From Chitinophagales bacterium (GTDB taxonomy: Bacteria; Bacteroidota; Bacteroidia; Chitinophagales; CAIOSU01), in NCBI GenBank assembly GCA_040877935.1, contig JBBDNB010000043.1, positions 202,786 through 266,785 on the forward strand: DNA of 64,000 nucleotides. Direction: 5' to 3'. Shown here one piece after another: positions 1 to 8,247 of this stretch; within the stretch, counting starts at the first letter, position 1; each line of letters begins with the position of its first letter. The notes under the pieces were generated by a model. That model was given only the letters and a program-made list of their open reading frames with translations. It was not told the DNA's origin and searched no databases. Position numbers and translations under genes: made by a program.

Positions 1-796
1 CACTGTGCTTAATTTGATTTTTGTAATCATAGATCACCAATTTGTGTGTAGGTTCTATATCATCGTAAACGATTAACTTCCTTTCCCCACCAATCAACAT
101 TTTTCGGATTTTAACCGGTGAGGCCCAGGAAGTATTAATTTGTACAAGCATCCCCGATTTGTATTTTAAGAATAAATAAGCCAGATCTTCAAATCCCTGT
201 GCAGGATGAACCCTGCCAATTGCTCTGACTGCAAGGGGTTTTTCATCAATTAAGTAATTAATTATTGATAGATCATGGCAGGCAAGGTCCCACAGTACAT
301 TGGTATCATTTTGGTAAATACCCAGGTTGATCCTTGTGGAATCAATATAATTCATTTGACCCAATTGTTGCTCTGTGACAAATTCCTTTAGCTTAATTAC
401 TACCGGATTGTACATAAAAACATGGTCAACCATTATGATTTTTTCTTTGGCCTTTGCAAGCTTACACAGTTCTTGAGCTTCTTTTACAGAAGTCACAAAT
501 GGTTTTTCTACCAATACATGCTTTCCGTGTTCGAGCACTGCCTTAGCTATTTGATAATGGCTTGATGTAGGTGTCGCAATTACAAAGGCATCAATTTTTT
601 CATTGAGCAGAAAGTCTTTGTAATCTGCACTAGTAATAAGCGTAGGGTAGGTTTTGAGTGCAAGTTTTATAGCAGACTCATTTTGATCACAAAGATATGT
701 TTGATGAATATCAGGATGTTGAACCAGATTCCTGAGGAGGTTTTTTCCCCAATAACCATATCCAATAAGTGCAACATTTAATTTTTTATGCGGCAT
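1..796 (-). CDS. Gfo/Idh/MocA-family oxidoreductase, 3' end outside window
   Basis: Read directly from the minus strand from an ATG at 796; at least 265 codons stay open to the window edge, so the C-terminus is missing. The protein begins MPHKKLNVALIGYGYWGKN, a Rossmann nucleotide-binding loop at residues 12-19. It continues with ATPTSSH (about 74-80) and the family hallmark EKP (97-99), followed by the start of the GFO_IDH_MocA C-terminal half. Family members are NAD(P)-dependent dehydrogenases acting on sugars, inositols or nucleotide sugars in the cytoplasm. The GYGYWGKN form is common in enzymes from surface-polysaccharide loci, which suits the glycosyltransferase neighbourhood, but the substrate cannot be told. 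It is divergent from the methyltransferase gene, with a 280-bp gap that shows an AT-rich spacer and no clear promoter. Confidence 0.9.
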   Translation of the reverse strand, partial: MPHKKLNVALIGYGYWGKNLLRNLVQHPDIHQTYLCDQNESAIKLALKTYPTLITSADYKDFLLNEKIDAFVIATPTSSHYQIAKAVLEHGKHVLVEKPFVTSVKEAQELCKLAKAKEKIIMVDHVFMYNPVVIKLKEFVTEQQLGQMNYIDSTRINLGIYQNDTNVLWDLACHDLSIINYLIDEKPLAVRAIGRVHPAQGFEDLAYLFLKYKSGMLVQINTSWASPVKIRKMLIGGERKLIVYDDIEPTHKLVIYDYKNQIKHS

Positions 797-1076
797 AATT
801 TTGATGCTAAAATTTTATTGTTTGGATGACAATGATAAAATTAAATTTCTGTAAAATAAAAGAATTGCCCGGGCACTGGGATAGCTTAATATTATAGAAT
901 AAGATTTGCCCTGTCGGTATAAATTTAGGGAAAGATAATTTTAACTAAGTTCACAATCAAGTTTTCAAAAGCATAAATTTAGACTGATATTTTTAGTCTG
1001 CTAAAACCACAATTAAACAAAGTCTTTTTTGATGCACATTCCTTTTTAATGTAGTTTAGCGATTATATTCACTGAT

Positions 1077-1997
1077 ATGGAGTTGTACCTACTTTTAGGC
1101 ATTGTTTTTATTGAGTTTCTGATTATTATCTGGCTTTTAATGGTGAAGCGGAAAGCTTTTGTGCACAAGCCAAAATCAAAAAACACACCTGATTCTGTCG
1201 GGAAATATTACGACAGTACGACCGATAAATTTTTAGAGGTTTATGGAGAGATTATCCAGGCATTTCGCACCAAAAATGTGGAAGAATACCTGGATTACAC
1301 CATAAAGAGTGCTCAAATTGGAAATGGCATGAAAGTATTGGATGCCGGCTGTGGTGTGGGAGGGCCGGCAGTTTATTTTGCCCAAAAAATGGATCGCTTG
1401 CAAATTGATGCCTGTACTATTTCGAATGTGCAGGTCGAAAAAGCAAAATCAAAGGTTGAGGAAAAGGGAGTGGGAGGACGAGTGCGTGTGGCTTTGGGCG
1501 ATTATCACAAAGTGGACCAATTGTTTGAAACCGGGAAATACGACCGGGTATATTTTCTTGAGTCTTTTGGCCATTCCAACGACAAAACCAAACTGGTAAA
1601 CGCTGTATGGGAAGTATTAAAACCTGGTGGAATGATCTATATCAAAGATCTTTTCAGAAGGGAAACCGAAGATGAGTGGGAACAATTGTACATCAACCGG
1701 ATATGTGAGCAGATCAATGAAGCATATCACTATCAAATAGCAGATTTAAATCCTGTTTTGGATGCTATTCGCAGAAAAGGGTATATCCTACACTTTGTGA
1801 AAATACCCGAAGTGGAAAGGGGCGCATTTGAAAACCTGACGATCTCCAATGATTTCCAGAATTTGTTTGACATTGGTAAGATAGAATCCTGGGAGGATTA
1901 TGTTTTTCCAATAGACTTTTTTGAAATATTGGCGGAAAAACCAAAATACACACCTGAAGAAGAAATGCACTTGTATTTCCTGAATCGCAAAAAATGA
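1077..1997 (+). CDS. SAM-dependent class I methyltransferase with N-terminal membrane anchor
   Basis: 306 residues. Residues about 4-22 are strongly hydrophobic and probably anchor the enzyme in the membrane. A Rossmann-type methyltransferase follows, with SAM-binding motif VLDAGCGVGGPA at about residues 87-98 and a LKPGG motif near 182. The layout (short pre-domain SVGKYYDSTTDKF, then motif I) resembles sterol/tocopherol-type methyltransferases acting on lipid acceptors; that assignment is family inference. The TGA stop overlaps the ATG of the next gene (ATGA at 1994-1997), so it is translationally coupled to a UbiA-like prenyltransferase. Together they suggest modification of a polyisoprenoid or quinone-like lipid. 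No substrate is evident. Confidence 0.8.
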   Translation: MELYLLLGIVFIEFLIIIWLLMVKRKAFVHKPKSKNTPDSVGKYYDSTTDKFLEVYGEIIQAFRTKNVEEYLDYTIKSAQIGNGMKVLDAGCGVGGPAVYFAQKMDRLQIDACTISNVQVEKAKSKVEEKGVGGRVRVALGDYHKVDQLFETGKYDRVYFLESFGHSNDKTKLVNAVWEVLKPGGMIYIKDLFRRETEDEWEQLYINRICEQINEAYHYQIADLNPVLDAIRRKGYILHFVKIPEVERGAFENLTISNDFQNLFDIGKIESWEDYVFPIDFFEILAEKPKYTPEEEMHLYFLNRKK

Positions 1998-3154
1998 GTT
2001 TTGCAAGCAAAATAAGGCAATTGAACAGTATCAGCAGGGCAGGGGACTGGCGACTGAGCTTTATTCCCTTCATTATAGGCTGTGTTTACCTTTGGTTGTA
2101 TTATTTTGATATTGCGTTCTCGGGGGACGCCTTGCTGCTTTTTATACTTTCATTGATAACGAGTTTTGGCTTTGCAGCTTTGGGCTATTTTATCAATGAG
2201 TTTTTCGATAAGGAATCTGACCGAAAGGCGGGAAAAATCAACAAACTGGCCTTTCTAAAACCTCAATACCAGTACCTGATTTTTCTGGCGGCACTATCAA
2301 TGACGCTTTTACCCTGGATCAAATTACCGGCAAACCACTTTTCATGGAATTTGATCGCATTGGAGCTTTTGCTGTTTTTAATTTATTCATTGCCTTTTCC
2401 CCGGCTAAAGGAAATACCCCTGGTTTCCAATATTATTGATGCTGCCTATGCTTATGTCATCCCATTGGTTCTTGCCTTCCACACCTATGGACTTTATGCA
2501 GGTAAATCATTTGATCCCTTTATTTTGGTTTTTGCAGTGCCGGTTTTTTTTATAGGCTTCAGGAATATTTTTATCCACCAGGTCAATGATGTTTTTAAAG
2601 ACCGCAGATCAGAAATACGGACATTGCCCATCGTGCTGGGAGTTGCCCAAAGCAATTATTTTTTGAAAATTCTTTTGCTATTGGAGTTTTCAGGAGTTGT
2701 GGTTTTTAGCGTGCTTCTTTCCCTGATAAATCCACTGTTTTGGTTTTGGCTGGCATTTTATGGGGTTTTCTTTATTTACAGGTTTTTAAGGTTGCTTCCT
2801 GCTTTTTTTACAGTGTATTTTCCCATTGACAAAGCCCGGCACCTGGGTGATGTATTGTATCAAATTTGGTTTCCTTTGTTTATGCTTGCTTTTTTGCTCA
2901 ATAGTGATTGGCGCTGGTTTTTTATTATTCCTGTCCACTTCCTGATACTTACGCCACACTATATTTTTAAACCAATATTACAGTTCTGCAAAAAGGCCTA
3001 TTATACAGTGGTAGTGTTGGTATCGGTACATTTTCGGCATTTAATCAGTATGTGTGTCAATTATCCCATATACTATATGTTCCTGCTCTTTGGTGTAAAT
3101 TTGATCCGTGAAAAAAAATCTGCGATGGAGTATTTAAAAGAAAAATGGAGTTAG
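1994..3154 (+). CDS. UbiA-like polytopic membrane prenyltransferase
   Basis: 386 residues with many hydrophobic segments. The first acidic motif NEFFDKESDRKAGK lies near residues 67-80 and a second, NDVFKDRRSE, near 197. Both match the Mg-diphosphate-binding N/DxxxD pattern of the UbiA superfamily, which transfers prenyl chains from diphosphates to aromatic or sugar-type acceptors within the membrane. At 386 residues it is longer than typical UbiA proteins (about 290-310), and the extra length is a hydrophobic and basic C-terminal tail. It starts inside the stop of the methyltransferase gene and ends 4 bp before the glycosyltransferase, so it is clearly in an operon. The second motif is not a textbook DxxxD, so function as a true prenyltransferase is probable rather than certain. 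Confidence 0.72.
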   Translation: MSFASKIRQLNSISRAGDWRLSFIPFIIGCVYLWLYYFDIAFSGDALLLFILSLITSFGFAALGYFINEFFDKESDRKAGKINKLAFLKPQYQYLIFLAALSMTLLPWIKLPANHFSWNLIALELLLFLIYSLPFPRLKEIPLVSNIIDAAYAYVIPLVLAFHTYGLYAGKSFDPFILVFAVPVFFIGFRNIFIHQVNDVFKDRRSEIRTLPIVLGVAQSNYFLKILLLLEFSGVVVFSVLLSLINPLFWFWLAFYGVFFIYRFLRLLPAFFTVYFPIDKARHLGDVLYQIWFPLFMLAFLLNSDWRWFFIIPVHFLILTPHYIFKPILQFCKKAYYTVVVLVSVHFRHLISMCVNYPIYYMFLLFGVNLIREKKSAMEYLKEKWS

Positions 3155-3158
3155 GTGA

Positions 3159-5144
3159 ATGAATAAGTTTGTATTTGTAGTATGTGGGGCAAGAGAGCAT
3201 ATTGATACGCTCAATTATTCTTTGGAGGCATTGCGGAAGTATGCGCAATCAGAAATTATTGTACTGACTGATTCCAGGCGAAACGATATTGCCATTGAGC
3301 ATGAAAATATTGTGGATGTTCCTACACCCGATTATTTAGACCATCACCAGGCAAGTATTTATTTGAAAACATCCATTCACCGGCATTTATCCAAAGGCCA
3401 TAAATATTGCTATCTCGATACAGATGTGGTGGCTTTAAGCAGTGATATTGAGCAAATTTTTGAGCAATATATTCCCCCCATTATTTTCGCCAAAGACCAT
3501 TGCAGTATTGATAAGTTTAGTCCTGCGGCTGTGCACTGCGGTTGCATTGAGCAGTTTGCTGCCTGGGAAAAAGAACTCAAGGGACTGTTCAAAAAATACA
3601 AACACCTGGAAAGGCAAGTGGAAGATCCTGAGAAAAAACAAAGGCTGGAGCAAAAGTTGGAAGACATCAAGAAAGATAAATTGATGTACAAATGGATTAC
3701 TTTTCGCTTTTGGCTTTCCCCGAATAAATTCAATTTAGACAATGAGTTTTTTCTCGATAAAAAAGGAGAAGTCTGGGTAGATAAAAACGACAATGCAGTG
3801 CTTTATGAAAATGAAGACAGCGCAATAACACGCATTGAAGCAGAAACAGAATACCGCTGCAATATCGAAAAAGGCCATTTGTGGACCATTCACGGCAAGG
3901 AGGTATTTGATTGTAAATGCGATCACCTCAGGCAGCAAATCAATCAAACATTTGGGATTGAAATCAAAGAAAATACCTGGCATCACTGGAATGGGGGCGT
4001 TTTTCTGTTTGATGAAAAGAGCCATGATTTTTTAGAGGCCTGGCACAAGAAAACCATGCAGATCTTTGAACTGGATGAATGGAAAACCAGGGATCAGGGG
4101 ACTTTGATTGCTACTGTGCATGAATTTGCTTTAGACAAGCACCCCAACTTAAGCCCGGAATTCAATCTTATTGCAGATTATGAACACGATCAAATTGAAT
4201 ACCTTGGAAATTTGACCTTCAGATTGCTTGATCAGGAAAAAACGGTAAAGCCCAATTTTATTCATGTGTATCACCATTGGGGCGATGACAAATGGGAGGT
4301 TTGGCAGGATATTGAAAAACATACCGGGATTTATTTAAATCCTGAGCGCAATTATTTCAATGCCCTGTGGATTGGAGAGTCACTAAGTAAATTAGAGCTA
4401 CTTACCATTTACTCTTTTCTGGAGAAAGGACATACTTTCAGGCTTTGGGTTTATGACCAATTAAAAACCCCTCTTCCCGATGGAGTGATTTTGGAAGACG
4501 CCCGGCAGATTATCCCCGAATCACAAGTTTTTTCCTATAAAAATGCCAATAAGTACGGTCATGGAAAAGGCAGTTATGCAGGATTCTCCGATATTTTCCG
4601 CTACAAATTGCTCTATGAAAGAGGTGGCTGGTGGGTGGATATGGACTTGACCTGCCTGAAAGAAATTTATACCGAAAAAGCTTATTTTTTCAGACCCCAT
4701 CACGAATTGCTGATGGTGGGCAATATTATGAAATGTCCCAAAGGCAGTGAGTTGATGAAGCAATGTTATGATGAAGCCATTGAGCAGGTAGATGAAAACA
4801 ATACCGATTGGCACAAACCCATTCAGATATTGAATGACAATATCGAAAAGCTTCATCTGCAAAAATACATTTCAAAGAAAGTAAGCAACCACGATAAATG
4901 GGAAGAAACCAGCAAATACATCTGGACAGATGCCAAATTGCCAGAAGATTGCTTGTTTATCCATTGGCAAAATGAAGAATGGCGCTTTAAGAATGTGAGC
5001 AAAACGGATTTTTATTATCGCTCAGCTTTGGCTAAATTATTGGAAAGTTATGCTTTGCTTGAAATTCCTAATGACAAGTGGCGTTTGTTCAAAAATGATT
5101 TCAAATATCACCGATGGATCAGAAAGCTGAATGGAAAAGTTTAG
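3159..5144 (+). CDS. Two-domain glycosyltransferase (GT-A N-terminal, GT32-like C-terminal)
   Basis: 661 residues with no signal peptide. The N-terminal third opens MNKFVFVVCGARE and carries YLDTD near residue 86, a DxD metal/nucleotide-sugar motif of a GT-A fold. Residues about 140-180 are a charged, probably coiled insertion (KKYKHLERQVEDPEKK). After about residue 400 a second catalytic domain starts (ALWIGESLSKLE). It has FSDIFRYKLLYERGGWWVDMD, whose VDMD near residue 492 is the DxD of GT32/capsular-type transferases. Two complete DxD motifs suggest a bifunctional enzyme adding two sugars. It lies 4 bp after the UbiA-like gene and 17 bp before a radical SAM gene. This places sugar transfer, membrane lipid and radical enzymes in one operon. 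Donor and acceptor are unknown. Confidence 0.78.
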   Translation: MNKFVFVVCGAREHIDTLNYSLEALRKYAQSEIIVLTDSRRNDIAIEHENIVDVPTPDYLDHHQASIYLKTSIHRHLSKGHKYCYLDTDVVALSSDIEQIFEQYIPPIIFAKDHCSIDKFSPAAVHCGCIEQFAAWEKELKGLFKKYKHLERQVEDPEKKQRLEQKLEDIKKDKLMYKWITFRFWLSPNKFNLDNEFFLDKKGEVWVDKNDNAVLYENEDSAITRIEAETEYRCNIEKGHLWTIHGKEVFDCKCDHLRQQINQTFGIEIKENTWHHWNGGVFLFDEKSHDFLEAWHKKTMQIFELDEWKTRDQGTLIATVHEFALDKHPNLSPEFNLIADYEHDQIEYLGNLTFRLLDQEKTVKPNFIHVYHHWGDDKWEVWQDIEKHTGIYLNPERNYFNALWIGESLSKLELLTIYSFLEKGHTFRLWVYDQLKTPLPDGVILEDARQIIPESQVFSYKNANKYGHGKGSYAGFSDIFRYKLLYERGGWWVDMDLTCLKEIYTEKAYFFRPHHELLMVGNIMKCPKGSELMKQCYDEAIEQVDENNTDWHKPIQILNDNIEKLHLQKYISKKVSNHDKWEETSKYIWTDAKLPEDCLFIHWQNEEWRFKNVSKTDFYYRSALAKLLESYALLEIPNDKWRLFKNDFKYHRWIRKLNGKV

Positions 5145-5161
5145 CTTAGTGTTGGAATACC

Positions 5162-6745
5162 ATGAAAACTATGCAATTGTCCCAAAAAGTACTGAAAGAT
5201 TATGCAGCTTCCCGAAGTGGAACACATAAGTCTATTGTGTGTCATGCTCCTTTTGTGAGCCTTAATTTTGAGCAAAATGGCAATGTTCGTGCCTGTTGCT
5301 ACAATTTCAAACACATACTGGGTACTTGGCCGCAAGATAGTATTAAGGACATATGGAGAGGAGAGAAGGCTGAAGAACTGCGGGATTACATCAAAAACAA
5401 TGAACTGGGAGGTGGATGTAGTGAGTGCGGGAACATGATCCAATCTGGAAATCATGCGGGTGTTCGCGCAAAATTTTATGATGAATATGCACCAGCGGGT
5501 ATTTCTTCTGCGGTGAAATATTTGCGGCACAATTTGACAGGTGGCATTGGCTATCCAAAAGTGATGGAGTTTGAGTTGAGTAATAAGTGTAACCTGGAAT
5601 GTGTGATGTGCAACGGTTACTTTTCCTCATCGATAAGGAAAAATCGCGAGAAGCTTCCTCCACTCGAATCACCTTATAATGACGCCTTTGTGGATGAGCT
5701 CAATGAATTTATTCCCCACCTGACTGATGCCAAATTCTTGGGCGGAGAACCCTTTATGATTGATATTTACCTAAAAATATGGGAAAGAATTCGAGAATTG
5801 AATCCCAATATGCGCATACATATTACCACCAACGGCACTTTTTTAACGGAAAGGGTGAAGAAATTGCTTGATGGCTTACGTGCCGGAATTATTATTTCAA
5901 CAGATTCAGTCAGCAGGGAAACCTATAATAAAATCCGCATCAATGGTCAATTTGACAAAGTGATGCAGAATATTGAATACTTCAGGGAATATGCAAAGCG
6001 GAAAAATACCTTTATTTCAATGGCGATTTGTCCGATTACACACAATTGGCATGAGCTGCCCGAAATGCTGGATTTTTGCCTGGATAAAAATATTTCCTTG
6101 TATTTCAATGCTGTTTTCACCCCGGTTGAATTGTCCCTGCGCGAACAACCGCTTGAAAAACAGGAAGAGATCATCGCTTTCTTGAAAAAACATCCTGCCC
6201 CACCTTTGAAAGGGAGTTCTCGATTGCCGAGAAACTTGAGCATAAGGGCCTACAATGATTTTATCAAGCAGCTTGAAGGATGGATTGCAGAAAGAAAGAC
6301 ATTGTTGAAAGACAAAGAAGAAAAATTGTCGAATATTAAAGCAAAACCAGCAAATACTGAAAATATTGAAATTCCTGAGTGGTCGGTTGAGGCTGTTTAC
6401 AAAACCATTTTAGCACTGGTGGAAATGGAAAAAACCGGTTACTTTGAAAAGGAACACGAGCGGCAGGTACAATTGGCCAATCTCCTGAAAAGCAGTCCTG
6501 AAAACCAATTGTCAAATACGCTTTTGCAATTTGTAAAAGCTTATCGCGATTATGAAAATATTGAGCGTGACCCTGCTATTGAAGCCAAGATCGAAAACAT
6601 TGCAGAAGCTTTGAATAAAGCAGCTGAGCACAAAGAAAAGGTATTGCAGCAAATGGCTTACGCACCGCCATTTACCATTGCTGAAGTATTTATGAACAAG
6701 AGCCTGTCAGAATTGCAAATGGATCTGCAGAAATTCGATCATTGA
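5162..6745 (+). CDS. Radical SAM protein with N-terminal twitch/SPASM-like cysteine module (paralogue 1)
   Basis: 527 residues. The radical SAM 4Fe-4S motif CNLECVMC is at C143, C147 and C150, followed by GGEP at 194-197, which binds SAM. Unlike ordinary SPASM enzymes the extra cysteines lie before the core: C27 (CHAPF), C45/C46 and C86/C89. This matches the family named twitch domain-containing radical SAM protein. After the barrel a roughly 150-residue Lys/Glu-rich helical tail (from about 380) has no recognised domain. The stretch SSSIRKNREKLPPLESPY after the cluster motif is shared almost unchanged with the next two genes. It ends the forward operon begun at 1077 and overlaps the convergent paralogue by 7 bp. 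Reaction unknown; such enzymes often modify peptides or sugars. Confidence 0.88.
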   Translation: MKTMQLSQKVLKDYAASRSGTHKSIVCHAPFVSLNFEQNGNVRACCYNFKHILGTWPQDSIKDIWRGEKAEELRDYIKNNELGGGCSECGNMIQSGNHAGVRAKFYDEYAPAGISSAVKYLRHNLTGGIGYPKVMEFELSNKCNLECVMCNGYFSSSIRKNREKLPPLESPYNDAFVDELNEFIPHLTDAKFLGGEPFMIDIYLKIWERIRELNPNMRIHITTNGTFLTERVKKLLDGLRAGIIISTDSVSRETYNKIRINGQFDKVMQNIEYFREYAKRKNTFISMAICPITHNWHELPEMLDFCLDKNISLYFNAVFTPVELSLREQPLEKQEEIIAFLKKHPAPPLKGSSRLPRNLSIRAYNDFIKQLEGWIAERKTLLKDKEEKLSNIKAKPANTENIEIPEWSVEAVYKTILALVEMEKTGYFEKEHERQVQLANLLKSSPENQLSNTLLQFVKAYRDYENIERDPAIEAKIENIAEALNKAAEHKEKVLQQMAYAPPFTIAEVFMNKSLSELQMDLQKFDH

Positions 6746-8202
6746 CCGGCTGCATTTTTTTGCAAAAACCAATTTTCGAAATCCTCTACCAGGCTGTTGA
6801 CACTTTTACTTTCGAGTTTTGTGTATAAATCACCCGTTGGGGATTCAAGGATTAGGGTATAAAAATCAACCTCACCATTGCGATCTTTCAATACTTCATT
6901 GATGTGGTTTAATTTTTCATCAATCAGCGTTAATTTCTGTTTCTTTTGTTCTTCGCCTTCGTTGAAATGGGTATAAATAAAATTATTAAGTTTCTTCATT
7001 ACCGCTGATTTTGCATCAACAGGAGCGGGATTGCTTTCTTTTATTTTTTCAATTTTCTCCCTTTCTTCCGCCTCTTTCCACCAGTTTTTAATTTGCACAT
7101 TTACCAGGTTGTCATATAGGCCAATATTGTAAGTTGTTATAGAAGAATAATTGTATTCCGATTCGAATTCTACTTTGCTCAGCGTCTCATATACTTCCTT
7201 GAGCTCATTTGCCGGCAATGCCCATATGGACCAGTCAGCGGGGCGGTGAATGGTATTGAACCAAAGATTGAGATTGTGTTTGTTTACAAATCTTACAAAT
7301 TCGGGCATTTCATGCCAATTGTTGCGCATAGGATTCACCATGATGCACATGGTGCGGTTGTTGGTTTTGGTATATTCCCTAAAATGCTCAAAATTTTCCA
7401 TCACCCGCTTAAATTGTGCATTTACACGAACTTCCTCGTATATATCGGCAGTAAGTGAATCCAGCGAAAGGTTGATATGGATATTCAAGCGATTGAGCCA
7501 GGATTTTACTTTGTTGTTGTAGATGGTACCATTGGTGGCAATCACAATTTTCAAACCCGGATTTAACTTTTCGATTTTCTCAAAAAGCGTATAAACCAGG
7601 GGAATCAAAAAAGGCTCCCCTCCATTGAATCTGATTTCTTCAAGATGCGGAATGAACTCTTCCAGTTGATCGGCAAATTTATCATCATAGGGACTTTCTA
7701 ATGGCGGAAGGTTTTCCCGATTCTTGCGAATGGAAGAAGAGAGTTCGCCAATACACATCACACATTCCAGGTTGCAGGTATTGGCCACTTCCAGCTCCAT
7801 CATAGTTGGGTATTCCTTAATTTTATTGATGTCGTATGCACGCGCTAAAACAGAAGTGTGGTTGCCTGTTTGAAGGTTTTTCAGGCATACATTGCATTTG
7901 TGAGTAAGGTCGTAGTTTTTGAGTTTATTTCGAAGGGTCTGAAATTTCTCGCCAAACCATATTTCACGAACTGATTTTTCAGGATAGGAGTCAGGATCTA
8001 AAAAAGTCAACCAACAGGGCGCGCAATCGCCATGCACATTGAAGTACATGTTTGAAAAAGGAGCATGACAGATATGTGTGGAATTAGGCTTCTTACGTGC
8101 AGCATTGTATTCAGCCACAGTTTTTGCCGGCAATCCCGGTCCTGACTGTTTTCGTGCAGTACTGTTTATTTTGCTTAAAAGGTTTACAATTTGTTCTTTC
8201 AT
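6739..8202 (-). CDS. Radical SAM protein with N-terminal twitch/SPASM-like cysteine module (paralogue 2)
   Basis: 487 residues, closely similar in layout to its neighbours at 5162 and 8248. N-terminal cysteines are C45 (CHAPF), C60, C63, C103 and C106, and the catalytic CNLECVMC is at C143, C147 and C150. NGGEP follows about 50 residues later, and the shared block SSIRKNRENLPPLESPYDD sits directly after the cluster motif. A charged helical C-terminal region of about 140 residues lacks a known domain. The gene follows the 8248-9759 gene by 45 bp on the same strand, so the two are probably cotranscribed. Its 3' end overlaps the convergent paralogue by 7 bp. The trio arose by duplication and inversion, as the conserved core next to variable tails suggests. 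Substrates are unknown. Confidence 0.88.
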   Translation of the reverse strand: MKEQIVNLLSKINSTARKQSGPGLPAKTVAEYNAARKKPNSTHICHAPFSNMYFNVHGDCAPCWLTFLDPDSYPEKSVREIWFGEKFQTLRNKLKNYDLTHKCNVCLKNLQTGNHTSVLARAYDINKIKEYPTMMELEVANTCNLECVMCIGELSSSIRKNRENLPPLESPYDDKFADQLEEFIPHLEEIRFNGGEPFLIPLVYTLFEKIEKLNPGLKIVIATNGTIYNNKVKSWLNRLNIHINLSLDSLTADIYEEVRVNAQFKRVMENFEHFREYTKTNNRTMCIMVNPMRNNWHEMPEFVRFVNKHNLNLWFNTIHRPADWSIWALPANELKEVYETLSKVEFESEYNYSSITTYNIGLYDNLVNVQIKNWWKEAEEREKIEKIKESNPAPVDAKSAVMKKLNNFIYTHFNEGEEQKKQKLTLIDEKLNHINEVLKDRNGEVDFYTLILESPTGDLYTKLESKSVNSLVEDFENWFLQKNAAGQ

Positions 8203-8247
8203 ATATTGATATCCTTATCAATCAATGTGCTAATTATTCAATAGAAT

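Noticed and set aside
980..1005. AGACT...AGTCT inverted repeat before the methyltransferase gene
   Set aside because: Five-base arms in AT-rich DNA; expected by chance and not placed at a gene end.
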